From Methylobacterium sp. (GTDB taxonomy: Bacteria > Pseudomonadota > Alphaproteobacteria > Rhizobiales > Beijerinckiaceae): a stretch of DNA of 56,228 bases. Below are positions 18,979 through 27,822 of this stretch, one piece after another. The position numbers were made by a program, and so were the translations under genes. Position 1 is the stretch's first letter. Every line of letters starts with the position of its first letter. Below the pieces are notes generated by a model. That model ran no database searches and was not told the origin of the DNA. It saw only the letters and a program-made list of their open reading frames with translations. The DNA lies in the NCBI GenBank assembly GCA_013823325.1, contig PNLY01000025.1, forward strand, positions 1 through 56,228. Reading direction: 5' to 3'.

Positions 18979-19449
18979 ATGATGCGGCGATACGCGACCC
19001 TGAAGCTGGCGGTGGCGCTGGCCGGGCTGGGCTTGGCCGAGCCGGCATTGGCGCAGGTGCCATCGGGCTGCGAGAACGTGCAGAAGCTCATGCAGGAGCG
19101 CCAGTCGATCGTCGGGCAACTCAATGCCAATGCGAAGGCGAAGCGCAAGATGACGCCGCAGCAGGCCTGCGGCATCCTCGGCCGCCTCGTCGGCAATGGC
19201 AATGCCCTCATCAAGTTCGCGACCGCCAACCAGGACTGGTGCCAGATTCCGGCGAGCTTCGTCGACGGCATGAAGGCCGACAATGAAAAGGCGGGCACCA
19301 TCCGCGGCCAGGCCTGCAACGCCGTGAAGCAGCAGGCGCAGATGCAGCGCCGCGCCCAGCAGCAGGCACAGCAGCAAGGCGCCAACCCGTTCGGCGGCGC
19401 CGATTCCATCACCGGCGGCCCGATGCGCGTGCCGCAGGGCGCCCTCTGA
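18979..19449 (+). CDS. Conserved exported protein of unknown function
   Basis: 156 residues from ATG 18979, with a GGAG at 18972 before it. Residues 1-25 (MMRRYATLKLAVALAGLGLAEPALAQ) are a Sec signal peptide with an AxA cleavage site. The mature part is helical with four cysteines (SGCENVQK, QQACGILG, DWCQIP, GQACNAV), which could form two disulfides, followed by a Gln/Ala-rich stretch and a Gly/Pro tail. Proteins like this occur upstream of ubiA in related Hyphomicrobiales, from memory. It ends 14 bases before ubiA and is likely in one operon with it. Periplasmic; function unknown. Confidence 0.7.
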   Translation: MMRRYATLKLAVALAGLGLAEPALAQVPSGCENVQKLMQERQSIVGQLNANAKAKRKMTPQQACGILGRLVGNGNALIKFATANQDWCQIPASFVDGMKADNEKAGTIRGQACNAVKQQAQMQRRAQQQAQQQGANPFGGADSITGGPMRVPQGAL

Positions 19450-19463
19450 TCTAGCGTGCCGCA

Positions 19464-20414
19464 ATGGCGTCGTCTCCCAACGCCACCGACGCCCCGCTTC
19501 CCGACGCCCTCAAGGGCCATTGGGTCGACACGCGCGCGCCCAGGCGCCTGCGGCCCTATCTGAAGCTCGCCCGGATCGAACGCCCGATCGGCTGGCAGCT
19601 GTTGCTACTGCCGTGCTGGTGGGCGGCCGGGCTCGCCGCAATCGCGGCCGGGCTGCCTTTCCCGAACCTCTGGCACTGCCTGCTCTTTCTGATCGGCGCG
19701 ATCGTGATGCGCGGTGCCGGCTCGACTTTCAACGACATCGTCGACCGCAAGCTTGACGCGCAGGTGGCGCGGACCCGCGGCCGCCCTCTGCCCTCCGGCC
19801 AAGTCAGCCCGAAAGAAGCCGCAGCCTTCATGATCGGGCTGTCGCTGGTCGGTCTGGCGATCCTGCTGCAGTTCAATCGCTTCACGGTGATCGCCGGCAT
19901 CGCCTCGCTGGCGATCGTCGCGATCTATCCGTTCATGAAGCGGATCACCAACATGCCGCAATTCGTGCTCGGCCTCGCCTTCTCCTGGGGCGGGCTCGTC
20001 GGCTGGAGCGCAGTGTTCGGCCAGCTGGATGTGCCGGCCTATCTGATCTATGCCGCCGCAGTGTTCTGGACGATCGGCTACGACACGATCTACGCGATGC
20101 AGGACATCGAGGACGACGTGATCGCCGGGATCAAGTCGAGCGCGCGCTATTTCGGCGCCTTCACCCAGCAGGCGGTCGGGTTCTGCTACGGCATGACGAT
20201 CGCGCTCGCCGGCGTCGCCGCCTGGTTCGCGGGAGCAGGGCCGGTCGCCTTCGTGGCGCTCGCGGCCTTTGCGCTGCACCTGGGCTGGCAGGTCCACAGC
20301 ATCGCAGGCGCCGACGGACCGACGGCGCTGAAACTGTTCCGGTCCAACTGGCAGGCCGGCCTCATCCTGGCGGCCGGCTTCGCGCTCGATGCGCTGGTGA
20401 AGTTCGCGTTTTAA
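19464..20414 (+). CDS. ubiA: 4-hydroxybenzoate octaprenyltransferase
   Basis: 316 residues. The protein is an integral membrane prenyltransferase that attaches the polyprenyl tail to 4-hydroxybenzoate in ubiquinone synthesis. Both Asp-rich Mg-diphosphate motifs are present: NDIVDRKLD (first) and YAMQDIEDD (second). About nine hydrophobic helices surround them. The leading 28 residues are hydrophilic, then RPYLKLARIERPIGWQLLLL begins the usual core. It lies downstream of the exported protein gene and is followed by a long inverted repeat. Confidence 0.95.
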   Translation: MASSPNATDAPLPDALKGHWVDTRAPRRLRPYLKLARIERPIGWQLLLLPCWWAAGLAAIAAGLPFPNLWHCLLFLIGAIVMRGAGSTFNDIVDRKLDAQVARTRGRPLPSGQVSPKEAAAFMIGLSLVGLAILLQFNRFTVIAGIASLAIVAIYPFMKRITNMPQFVLGLAFSWGGLVGWSAVFGQLDVPAYLIYAAAVFWTIGYDTIYAMQDIEDDVIAGIKSSARYFGAFTQQAVGFCYGMTIALAGVAAWFAGAGPVAFVALAAFALHLGWQVHSIAGADGPTALKLFRSNWQAGLILAAGFALDALVKFAF

Positions 20415-20430
20415 CGGCAGGACCAGATCG

Positions 20431-20566
20431 TCATTCCGGGGCGATCCGAAGGATCGAGCCCGGAACCAAGAACCGATGCCTGGTCAGAAGAACCGCTCGG
20501 TCTCGTCTCAGCAAATAACCGCATCGGTTCTGGGTTCCGGGTTCAGGCCTTTGGCCTGCCCCGGAA
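20431..20566. repeat. Long imperfect inverted repeat
   Basis: The left arm 20431-20479 (TCATTCCGGGGCGATCCG ... GAACCGATGC) is matched in reverse complement by 20521-20566 (GCATCGGTTCTGGGTTCCGG ... CTGCCCCGGAA). Each arm also has a small inner hairpin (GATCCGAAGGATC; CAGGCCTTTGGCCTG). The spacer is about 40 bases. It resembles dispersed palindromic elements in Bradyrhizobium-like genomes and differs in sequence from the repeats at 38.8 kb and 7.9 kb. It sits between convergent ubiA and the DUF6101-like gene. Confidence 0.8.
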
Positions 20567-20599
20567 AGACGCGGCGTTTCCGGATGGAACCGGTGGGTC

Positions 20600-21127
20600 C
20601 TACGACAGGATCTCGCCGCGGATCACCACGGGACGCTCCGGCAGGCGGCTGGTCTTGCGCCGGGTCAGGAAACGCGGGCGGCGGCCAGCGAGCAGGGCAT
20701 GCCGGCGGCGGATGCGGATCGCGCCGAGCGCGACCCGGCCGACCTGCGGGTAGGGCTCGGTGATCGCACCGTCACTGGTTTCGAGCAGCAGCGGCAGGCC
20801 GCTGGCGCGGCCGGCATCGCGCCAGACGGCGATGGCATCGTCCTGATCAATCACGGCGACGACGACGGAGCGACCGTCACCTGCCGTCAAGGCGAGCTGG
20901 AAACGGTCGTCGTCGGCGATCACGCCGCCGACGAGGCGCAAGGCGATCCCGCGCCAGCCCTTGCCGCCGCGCAGGATGCGCACCGGCCCGACACGCTCGA
21001 TGCGAGGCCCTTCGGATTGCTGCGGCGCCTGCGCCGGCTGCGAGGGCTGTCCGCTCTGGTTATGTGCGCTGCCGGGGAAGGCGGGCACGCAGCCAGCCTC
21101 CCCCGCAGCCGGCGTGACGCTGGCCAT
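20600..21127 (-). CDS. DUF6101-like family protein
   Basis: 175 residues from ATG 21127 (MASVTPAAGEAGCVP); the frame runs further upstream without family-like sequence. The first 45 residues are low complexity (Gln/Ser/Pro). The core RIERVGPVRILRGGKGWRGI to RRRHALLAGRRPRFLTRRK is strongly conserved in Hyphomicrobiales proteins I recall as DUF6101, of unknown function. It carries a predicted beta-rich middle (VVVAVIDQDDAIAVWRDAGRASGLPLLLE) and a very basic end. No signal peptide or membrane helix. It is divergent from the inositol-phosphatase-family gene. Confidence 0.65.
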   Translation of the reverse strand: MASVTPAAGEAGCVPAFPGSAHNQSGQPSQPAQAPQQSEGPRIERVGPVRILRGGKGWRGIALRLVGGVIADDDRFQLALTAGDGRSVVVAVIDQDDAIAVWRDAGRASGLPLLLETSDGAITEPYPQVGRVALGAIRIRRRHALLAGRRPRFLTRRKTSRLPERPVVIRGEILS

Positions 21128-21262
21128 CGGTTTTAACGCCTCTCTTCTGATCCCTGCTGCCCGGAACCCTCTGGAGATGCGGGGTTCTCGTGCTCTGCAT
21201 GGAGGAGAGTGGCCGGAAGGATTGTCCGAGCGCTTAAGCTGGAGGGTTAAACAAAGGTGACG

Positions 21263-21278
21263 GGGCGGTTTTCCGCCC
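21263..21278. other. GC hairpin in the divergent intergenic region
   Basis: GGGCGG-TTTT-CCGCCC is a perfect 6-bp stem with a 4-base loop. It lies about 100 bases before the plus-strand phosphatase start and 136 bases before the minus-strand DUF6101-like start. It could be a remnant terminator or a leader structure. Confidence 0.35.
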
Positions 21279-21376
21279 TCTTCCGGCCGGTTTCCCAGTT
21301 GATGCTTGACGGAATCTTTCTCCCAATGGTGGCTTTTTCCTTGTTCAGCCACCCCGCAAAGCCGTAACGAAGCCTG

Positions 21377-22204
21377 ATGACATCGACACCTCTGCCAATC
21401 GCCGGAGATTTGTTGCCCGCCGTCGAGGCCGCTTGCCGCGAGGCCGGCGGGCTGGCGCTCGACCTGTTCCGCCCCGGGGCGAAGACTGCCGCCAAGACCT
21501 GGTCAAAGGCCGGCGGCTCGCCGGTGACCGAGGCCGATATCGGCGTCGACACCTTTCTGCATGTGCGCCTCGCGGGGTTGCTGCCAGAGGCCGCCTGGCT
21601 CTCGGAGGAGACCGCTGACGACACGATCCGCCTGTCGCGCCGCTTCGTCTGGGTGGTCGATCCGATTGACGGCACCCGCGCCTATATGGCCGGCTCGCCC
21701 GACTGGGCGGTCTGCGTCGCCCTGCTCGACGAGGGGCGACCCGTCCTCGGCGTGGTGCACGCGCCCGCGGGAGCCACGACCTATACGGCGACCAAGGGCG
21801 GCGGAGCCCGGAGCAACGGCAAGGCGATCCGCACGAGCGGGCTGACCACGCTCGCGGACGCTCGCATCGCCGGGCCCAAGCCGATGCTCGAAGCACTCGC
21901 CCGCGAGGAAAGCTTCGCCGCCGTCGACAAGATCCCGTCGCTGGCGCTGCGCCTGACCCGCATCGCGGATGGCACGATCGATGCCGGCCTGGTCTCACCG
22001 GATGCGCGCGACTGGGACCTCGCAGCCGCGGATCTCGTGCTCGCCGAAGCGGGAGGGCAGGTCACCACCTCCGACGGCGAGGCCCTCGGCTATAATCGCG
22101 AGATCCCGGTCCACGGCATGCTGATGGCGTCGGGATGCAGCCTCGCTGCGGCCCTGGCGCAGGCCTTGCGCCGGCTGCGCGAGAGCCAGCCCCAGCGGAG
22201 TTGA
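21377..22204 (+). CDS. Inositol monophosphatase family protein (CysQ/HisN-like)
   Basis: 275 residues. Li+-sensitive Mg-dependent phosphatase fold: SPVTEADIGVD and LSEETADD (first metal ligands), WVVDPIDGTRAYM (the DPIDGT core at about 92-98), and DWDLAAADLVLAEAGG (C-terminal Asp motif). Members hydrolyse 3'-phosphoadenosine 5'-phosphate, inositol phosphates or histidinol phosphate; sequence alone does not decide. It heads the envelope cluster DUF4170 - acyltransferase - waaA - lpxK, an order I recall in other Hyphomicrobiales. Confidence 0.88.
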   Translation: MTSTPLPIAGDLLPAVEAACREAGGLALDLFRPGAKTAAKTWSKAGGSPVTEADIGVDTFLHVRLAGLLPEAAWLSEETADDTIRLSRRFVWVVDPIDGTRAYMAGSPDWAVCVALLDEGRPVLGVVHAPAGATTYTATKGGGARSNGKAIRTSGLTTLADARIAGPKPMLEALAREESFAAVDKIPSLALRLTRIADGTIDAGLVSPDARDWDLAAADLVLAEAGGQVTTSDGEALGYNREIPVHGMLMASGCSLAAALAQALRRLRESQPQRS

Positions 22205-22411
22205 CGCGCGGAGCAACGCCGCTGCCGCGACGTCAGGGCGGAAACTGCCGGAAATAACCGCAGTTTGTTGGCAATCGGCCCTCGCGCGCGAGCGGCTGAT
22301 GGCTTATCTGATCGCACGGCAAAAGCGGAAGATGGGGCGGGTCGGAGCGAATCCGGCGGTGCCTCGGCTTGCTTTCGACAGAGATGTCAGGACGGCAGTC
22401 GGAGACGGATG

Positions 22412-22654
22412 ATGAGCACGAGCCAGGAAACCAAGCAGCTGCTGCACCTCGTGATCGGCGGCGAGCTGAGCTCGCTCGACGGCGTCGAGTTCAAGGATCT
22501 CTCCAAGCTCGACATCGTCGGCGTGTACCCGAACTATGCTGCGGCCCATGCCGCCTGGAAGGCCAAGGCTCAGCAGACCGTCGACCAGGCCCAGACCCGC
22601 TATTTCGTCGTCCACCTGCATCGCCTGCTCGATCCCTCGACGGCCCAGAGCTGA
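22412..22654 (+). CDS. DUF4170 domain protein
   Basis: 80 residues from ATG 22412; a GGAG at 22401 lies 7 bases before it, and the ATG at 22409 is an alternative. The sequence MSTSQETKQLLHLVIGGEL and YFVVHLHRLLDP is the DUF4170 pattern: a small soluble alpha/beta protein found almost only in Alphaproteobacteria beside lipopolysaccharide genes. The function is unknown. It ends 26 bases before the acyltransferase-like gene and is presumably co-transcribed with waaA and lpxK. Confidence 0.85.
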   Translation: MSTSQETKQLLHLVIGGELSSLDGVEFKDLSKLDIVGVYPNYAAAHAAWKAKAQQTVDQAQTRYFVVHLHRLLDPSTAQS

Positions 22655-22680
22655 TCCGAAAGGCGCCGCAGTCCGGTTCG

Positions 22681-23433
22681 ATGGGATTTTCGCTGCTCAA
22701 GACGAAATTCGCGCAGGAGGCGCTCGGGCGCAGCCTCGCCTATTATCTGCGCCTCGTAAGGCGCACGAACCGCTTCGTCGTCGAGCCGGCCGACGTCTAT
22801 GAGCGCGTGCGCGGCGAGCTGCCGCTGATCATCGCGATGTGGCACGGCCAGCACGTGATGATCCCGTTCGCCCGGCCGGAGTGGATGCCGTCCTGCTCGC
22901 TGGTCTCGCGCCATGGCGATGGCGGCTTCAACGCGGTGGCGCTGCGCGAGCTCGGCATCGGCGCGATCCGCGGTTCCGGCGCCTCCGGCAAGAAGGTGCG
23001 CGAGAAGGGCGGCGCGCCAGCCTTCCTCGCCATGGTCCGCCGGCTCGCCGCCGGCGACACCATGGTGCTGACCGCCGACATCCCGAAGCGGGCCCGGGTC
23101 TGTGGCCCGGGCATCGTCCAATTGGCGCGCGCCTCGGGCCGGCCCATCCATCCGATCGCGGTGGTGACCAGCCGGCGGATCGACTTCAACAGCTGGGACC
23201 GCGCCTCGATCGGCCTGCCCTTCGGGCGCGGCGCCATCGTCGTCGGCGATCCCGTCCGCGTCGCGCGGGATGCGGACGAGGCGACTTGCGAGGCGGCGCG
23301 GCTGGCCGTCCAGGCCGGGCTCGACGCCGTGCACGAGCGCGCCTATGCGCTGATCGGCGCGCGCGATCCCGGTGCCGGCCTGCGCGAGATCCAGGCCGCC
23401 AAGGCGGCCGCGGCGAAGGCCGAAGCCGCATGA
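22681..23433 (+). CDS. Lysophospholipid acyltransferase-like protein (DUF374)
   Basis: 250 residues. It has the DUF374/LPLAT pattern: IIAMWHGQHVMIPF (His of the acyltransferase motif, HxxxxxxF variant), SCSLVSRHGDGGFNAVALRELGIGAIRGSG, and DTMVLTADIPKRARVCGPGIVQLAR. In this family a related group-specific protein is linked to lipid A or phospholipid acylation; the acyl donor and acceptor are not known. The protein is membrane-associated by family but has no clear transmembrane helix. Its stop overlaps the waaA start (ATGA), so it belongs to the same Kdo/lipid A operon. Confidence 0.8.
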   Translation: MGFSLLKTKFAQEALGRSLAYYLRLVRRTNRFVVEPADVYERVRGELPLIIAMWHGQHVMIPFARPEWMPSCSLVSRHGDGGFNAVALRELGIGAIRGSGASGKKVREKGGAPAFLAMVRRLAAGDTMVLTADIPKRARVCGPGIVQLARASGRPIHPIAVVTSRRIDFNSWDRASIGLPFGRGAIVVGDPVRVARDADEATCEAARLAVQAGLDAVHERAYALIGARDPGAGLREIQAAKAAAAKAEAA

Positions 23434-24728
23434 GCCGCAGCTTCATCGTCCAGGCCTACCGCACGCTCTCGGCCCTGCTCGAGCCGGCCGCTGCCGGCCT
23501 GCTGCTCTGGCGGCGCCGGCGCGGCAAGGAAGACCCGGCGCGCCTGTCCGAACGGCGCGGCTATCCGAGCGCCGAGCGCCCGGACAAGACGCTGGTCTGG
23601 CTGCATGGCGCCAGCGTCGGCGAGACGGTGACGCTGCTGCCCCTGATCGAGCGGCTGCAGCGACGCGGGCTCGCGGTCCTGGTGACCTCGGGGACCGTGA
23701 CCTCGGCACGCCTCTTGGCGCAGCGCCTGCCGGCCGGGGCGATCCATCAGTTCCTGCCGCTCGACGTTCCCCGCTATATGCGCCGCTTCCTCGACCATTG
23801 GCGGCCGGACCTCGCTTTGATCTGCGAATCCGAGATCTGGCCGAACCTGATGATCGAGTCCGGCAAGCGCGGCGTGCCACTGGTGCTGATCAATGCGCGC
23901 ATGTCGGAGCGCTCCTTCCGGCGCTGGTACAAGTTCCCGCAGACCTCGCGCCATCTGCTCTCCGGCTTCGATCGCTGCCTGGCGCAGTCGCAGGAGGACG
24001 GGCAGCGCCTCGCCCAGCTCGGGGCGCCGCGCGTCAGCATTGCTGGCAACCTGAAATTCGACGTCCCCGCCCCGCCTGCCGATCCCAATACGCTGGCCCT
24101 GCTTGACGGCCTCGCCGCCGGCCGGCCGGTCTGGGTCGCCGCCTCGACCCATCCGGGCGAGGAGGAGGACGTGCTCGCCGCCCATCTCGGCGTCAGGGCG
24201 CATCTGCCCAAGCTCCTCACCATCGTCGTCCCGCGCCATCCCGATCGTGGCGGCGAGGTCGAGGCGCTCGCCCAGGCCAATGGCGTTTCCAGCGCCCGCC
24301 GCTCGCTCGGTCATCTGCCCGAGCGCGATATCGACTTCTACATCGCCGACACGCTTGGCGACCTCGGCCTGTTCTACCGGCTGGCGCCGGTCGCCTTCAT
24401 CGGCGGCTCGCTCGCCCCGATCGGCGGCCACAACCCGATCGAGCCGGCCAAGCTCGGCTGCGCCCTGCTGCACGGCCCGCTCGTCCACAAATCGGCTGAT
24501 CTCTTCGCCGCCTTCGACGCCGGCGGCGGCGCCATCCAGGTCACCGATCGGCAGGAACTCGCCCAGGCAGTGCACCGATGGCTCAGCGACCCCGCTGCCG
24601 CGCGCCAGGCCGCCCGGGCCGCCGCCCGCACCAGCACCGAGCTCAGCGGCGCGCTCGACCGCACGGTCCAGGCGATCGAGCCCCTCCTGCTGCGCGCCAG
24701 CATCGGCCAGCGCGAGAGCGTGGACTGA
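23430..24728 (+). CDS. waaA: 3-deoxy-D-manno-octulosonic acid transferase
   Basis: 432 residues from ATG 23430, overlapping the previous stop. It adds Kdo from CMP-Kdo to lipid IVA at the cytoplasmic face of the inner membrane. The N-terminal hydrophobic anchor (LLEPAAAGLLLWRRRRG) is followed by the GT-B motifs WLHGASVGET, ICESEIWPNLM, and the C-terminal signature GGSLAPIGGHNPIEPA that contacts CMP-Kdo. Standard length. Its stop TGA shares its final A with the lpxK ATG. Confidence 0.95.
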   Translation: MSRSFIVQAYRTLSALLEPAAAGLLLWRRRRGKEDPARLSERRGYPSAERPDKTLVWLHGASVGETVTLLPLIERLQRRGLAVLVTSGTVTSARLLAQRLPAGAIHQFLPLDVPRYMRRFLDHWRPDLALICESEIWPNLMIESGKRGVPLVLINARMSERSFRRWYKFPQTSRHLLSGFDRCLAQSQEDGQRLAQLGAPRVSIAGNLKFDVPAPPADPNTLALLDGLAAGRPVWVAASTHPGEEEDVLAAHLGVRAHLPKLLTIVVPRHPDRGGEVEALAQANGVSSARRSLGHLPERDIDFYIADTLGDLGLFYRLAPVAFIGGSLAPIGGHNPIEPAKLGCALLHGPLVHKSADLFAAFDAGGGAIQVTDRQELAQAVHRWLSDPAAARQAARAAARTSTELSGALDRTVQAIEPLLLRASIGQRESVD

Positions 24729-25762
24729 TGCGCGCCCCGGGCTTCTGGTGGCGGGCGCCGCCATCCGCCCTTGCCCGATTGCTGCAGCCGCTCGGGGCGC
24801 TCTACGGCACGATCACACTGAGGCGCATGCGCCAACGGGGCGCGCGGGCCGGCATCCCGGTGATCTGCGTCGGCAATTTCGTCGCCGGCGGCGCCGGCAA
24901 GACGCCGACCACACTCGCCCTGGCCTCCAGGCTTGCCGCGCTGGGCGAGACCCCCTTCGCCCTGACGCGCGGCTATGGCGGGCGGCTCTCCGGCCCGCTG
25001 CGAGTCGACCCGGGCCGGCACACCCCTGTCGATGTCGGCGACGAGCCGCTATTGCTCGCCACCCGCCTGCCGACGGTCGTGGCGCGCGAACGGCCCGCCG
25101 GCGCGGCGCTGGCGCGCGAGGCAGGTGCAAGCCTGGTCCTGATGGATGACGGGCTGCAGAACCCCTCGCTGCACAAGGACCTGCGATTGGCCGTCATCGA
25201 TGGCGCCGTCGGCGTCGGCAATGGCCTGTGCCTGCCGGCGGGCCCCCTGCGCGCGCCGCTGGCGGGGCAGCTCGGGCAGGTCGATGCCCTCGTCGTCATC
25301 GGCGAGGGAGCGGCCGGCGAGCATGTCGCCACGCAGGCACTCACCGTCGGCAAACGCGTGCTGCGGGCCAAGCTCGTGCCGCCGGTCGACATTCAGGCGG
25401 AGCTCGCCGGCCTATCGGTTCTGGCCGCCTCGGGGATCGGGCGGCCCGAGAAATTCGCGGCGACGCTGCGCGCCGCCGGTGCGCGGCTTGCCGGCGAACG
25501 CGCTTATGGCGACCATCACGCCTATTCGGATGCCGACGTCGCGGCGCTGATCGGCGACGCCAAGGCGAAGGCCTGCCGCATCGCGGTCACCGAGAAGGAC
25601 ATGGTCAAGCTCGCGCCACTCTGGCCGGCGGCCGAACGCTCGCTCCTTCTGTGCGTGCCGGTCACGCTCGTCTTCGAGGATGACGCAGCACTCGACGCGC
25701 TGCTGCGTCACGCCGTCGTGAAGGCCCGCTCAGCCGCGGCCGGCGCGTCGCACGCGCAATAG
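24728..25762 (+). CDS. lpxK: Tetraacyldisaccharide 4'-kinase
   Basis: 344 residues. This enzyme phosphorylates the lipid A disaccharide at the 4' position. It has a short N-terminal amphipathic anchor (APGFWWRAPPSALARLLQPLGALYG), the P-loop GNFVAGGAGKTP, the TRGYGGRLSGP loop, GDEPLLLA, and VLMDDGLQNPSL (catalytic DDGxQ). It is translationally coupled to waaA. Its last 33 bases overlap the 3' end of a convergent DUF2093 gene. Confidence 0.95.
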   Translation: MRAPGFWWRAPPSALARLLQPLGALYGTITLRRMRQRGARAGIPVICVGNFVAGGAGKTPTTLALASRLAALGETPFALTRGYGGRLSGPLRVDPGRHTPVDVGDEPLLLATRLPTVVARERPAGAALAREAGASLVLMDDGLQNPSLHKDLRLAVIDGAVGVGNGLCLPAGPLRAPLAGQLGQVDALVVIGEGAAGEHVATQALTVGKRVLRAKLVPPVDIQAELAGLSVLAASGIGRPEKFAATLRAAGARLAGERAYGDHHAYSDADVAALIGDAKAKACRIAVTEKDMVKLAPLWPAAERSLLLCVPVTLVFEDDAALDALLRHAVVKARSAAAGASHAQ

Positions 25763-25951
25763 CACCGCTTCAGGCGAGGCATAGGCCTCCTGCCAGTCGA
25801 CGGACCAGTAGCGCAGATCCTCGAGCCGGATCGCGGCACCGGTGACGGCGCAGCGGACGAAGGCACCCGGGCGCACGACCCGGAACTCGCCATGGCCGTA
25901 ATCGACCAGCGCTTCGGATCCGGAAGGAGGCAGACGTTCGTTGATGTTCAT
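25730..25951 (-). CDS. DUF2093 domain protein
   Basis: 73 residues from ATG 25951. Sequence MNINERLPPSGSEALVDYGH followed by the FRVVRPGAFVRCAVTGAAI and LRYWSVDWQEAYASPE blocks is the DUF2093 family: small Alphaproteobacterial proteins with a beta-rich core and an AVTG motif; the function is unknown. The gene is convergent with lpxK and overlaps its coding end by 33 bases. It is commonly next to lpxK in Hyphomicrobiales. Confidence 0.85.
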   Translation of the reverse strand: MNINERLPPSGSEALVDYGHGEFRVVRPGAFVRCAVTGAAIRLEDLRYWSVDWQEAYASPEAVLLRVRRAGRG

Positions 25952-26067
25952 CACGGGGCCGGGCGATCGAGCGGCAGGAAGCTATCGCAAGGGTTGCAGT
26001 AGGACGCAACCATCTCTGAATCAACGCATTGTTCGAACATGGTCTTTCTGTGATAGCGTCCGTTGCG

Positions 26068-26916
26068 ATGATGTCCAGCCTGACCCGCGCCGCCTTGCTG
26101 GCGATCGGTCTTGTTTCCCTGCTCGCGGCGCCCGCGATCGCGGGTGGCTATGAACGCGTCCGCATCCCGCATGACGACTATCAGCTCGACGGTGTGATGT
26201 TCCGCCCGACGGGCCCGGGACCATTCCCGGCCGTGGTCGCGCTGCATGGCTGCGGCGGCCTCTGGCGCGAGCCCGACAAGCTCTCGATGCGGCACAGCGA
26301 CTGGGGCGAGCGCCTGGCGCAGGCCGGGCTCATCGTGCTGATGCCCGACAGCTACGGCTCGCGTGGGCTCGGCTCGCAATGCGGCGTCAAGGACGTCACC
26401 ATCCGCGCCAGCCGCGAGCGCGTCGGCGATGCGATGGCAGCCCGGCGCTGGCTGCAGGAACGCCCCGATGTCCGGCGCGATGCGATCGCGCTGCTCGGCT
26501 GGTCCGGCGGCGGTTCGAGCGTACTCGCCGCGATCCGCAAGGATCGCCGGCCGGCCGACCGTCAGCCCGACTTCGCCCGTGCCGTCGCGTTCTACCCCGG
26601 CTGTCGCGCCCAATCGGAATCGGGCAGCTTCGAAGCCCGCCTGCCGACCCTGATCCTGATGGGCGATGCCGACGACTGGACCCCGCCCGCGCCCTGCGAC
26701 TTCCTCGCCAAGGCCGCCCGCGCCCGCGGCGAGCCGGTCGAGCTCGTGCTCTATCCCGGCGCGGTGCATGATTTCGATCATCCACGCCTCGACCGGCGCG
26801 AGAAGGAAGGCGTCGCCTATTCCGCCTCCGGGACCGGCAAGGTCACCATCGGCACCGACCCGGCCGCGCGTGAGGACGCGATCAAGCGGGTCAAGGCCTT
26901 TCTGATGGGCAAGTGA
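26068..26916 (+). CDS. Exported dienelactone-hydrolase-family alpha/beta hydrolase
   Basis: 282 residues from ATG 26068. A signal peptide (SLTRAALLAIGLVSLLAAPAIA) ends near residue 25, so the protein is periplasmic. The alpha/beta hydrolase core shows ALHGCGGLW (oxyanion region), the nucleophile elbow GWSGGGS, the acid in MGDADDWTPP and the histidine in GAVHDFDHP. Four cysteines in the mature region may form disulfides. DLH-family enzymes hydrolyse dienelactones or other esters; the substrate here is unknown. Single gene, convergent with the SGNH hydrolase, 21 bases between stops. Confidence 0.85.
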   Translation: MMSSLTRAALLAIGLVSLLAAPAIAGGYERVRIPHDDYQLDGVMFRPTGPGPFPAVVALHGCGGLWREPDKLSMRHSDWGERLAQAGLIVLMPDSYGSRGLGSQCGVKDVTIRASRERVGDAMAARRWLQERPDVRRDAIALLGWSGGGSSVLAAIRKDRRPADRQPDFARAVAFYPGCRAQSESGSFEARLPTLILMGDADDWTPPAPCDFLAKAARARGEPVELVLYPGAVHDFDHPRLDRREKEGVAYSASGTGKVTIGTDPAAREDAIKRVKAFLMGK

Positions 26917-26937
26917 CTGGCGGCGTTTGTCAGCCCC

Positions 26938-27708
26938 TCAGCGCGCCGAAGCAGTCAGCGTAACCGCCGGCTTGTCGCCGAGGAGAGAGCGGGCGATGTC
27001 CTGCGCCAGACAGCCATAGCCGGCATCGCTCATATGGAAACGGTCGCCGGCGAGCGCGGCCATGAAGCCGTCCGCATCGCGCTGATACCAGCCCAGCATC
27101 GCCTGATAGCGCGACAGTACCGGGACGGCCTGCGCCCTGGCGACCTCGGCGATGGCGTCGACATAAGCGCGATAGCGGGCCGTCTCCTTGATTCCGGGAT
27201 AGAATTGCGGGTCAAGAATGACGAGCCGGGTCCCAGCCTGCTTGCTGGCGGCGATGCCGTCTGCGACGAGATTGCGGAAGGTGCCGAGGTCGCCGCCGGT
27301 CACGGCATCGTTGGTCCCGACCTGCCAGATCACCAGATCGTAGCGCTCTTCCGCCAGCGCAGCCTTGAGGCGCGACAGTGTCTGCGGCGCAGTCTCGCCG
27401 CCGATGCCGGCATTGACCATCTCGACGGGGCGGCCCGAGAGGCCGGTGCGCAGCAGCCTACTGAGTTGCGCCGGGTAGGTCTTGTCCTTGCCGCTGGCGC
27501 CGATGCCTTCGGTCGAGGACGAGCCGATCGCGAGGATACGCAAGGGAGCGCTGCTCTTGCTCCAGCTCGCAGCGAGATCGGCGGCGTCGCGGGAAAGCGT
27601 CGACGGCCTGCAGACGAATTCGTTCGCAGTCGCCTGCTGCACGTGCAGGCCCAGAGGCGCAAGCATGGCAAAGGCACAAGCAAGGCGTATCCGGAAGCCG
27701 GCGAGCAT
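26938..27708 (-). CDS. SGNH/GDSL family hydrolase, exported
   Basis: 256 residues from ATG 27708; a TTG six codons upstream is possible. The N-terminus (FRIRLACAFAMLAPLGLHVQQATA) is a signal peptide. SGNH blocks are present: I with Ser in IGSSSTEG (GSSS instead of GDSL), II with Gly in NAGIGGET, III with Asn in QVGTNDAV, and V with Asp/His in DRFHMSDAGY. Family members are esterases, lipases or acetylxylan/peptidoglycan deacetylases. Monocistronic by position. Confidence 0.85.
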   Translation of the reverse strand: MLAGFRIRLACAFAMLAPLGLHVQQATANEFVCRPSTLSRDAADLAASWSKSSAPLRILAIGSSSTEGIGASGKDKTYPAQLSRLLRTGLSGRPVEMVNAGIGGETAPQTLSRLKAALAEERYDLVIWQVGTNDAVTGGDLGTFRNLVADGIAASKQAGTRLVILDPQFYPGIKETARYRAYVDAIAEVARAQAVPVLSRYQAMLGWYQRDADGFMAALAGDRFHMSDAGYGCLAQDIARSLLGDKPAVTLTASAR

Positions 27709-27822
27709 CAAGGAACATTCCCCCAACCGCTTTCAGTCAGCGATTAGCCAGCGCTAGCTGAACGCTATCTGAACGGGACGCTGTTCATCCAAATTGGTGG
27801 TGAACGACCGGTTTTCGGAATC

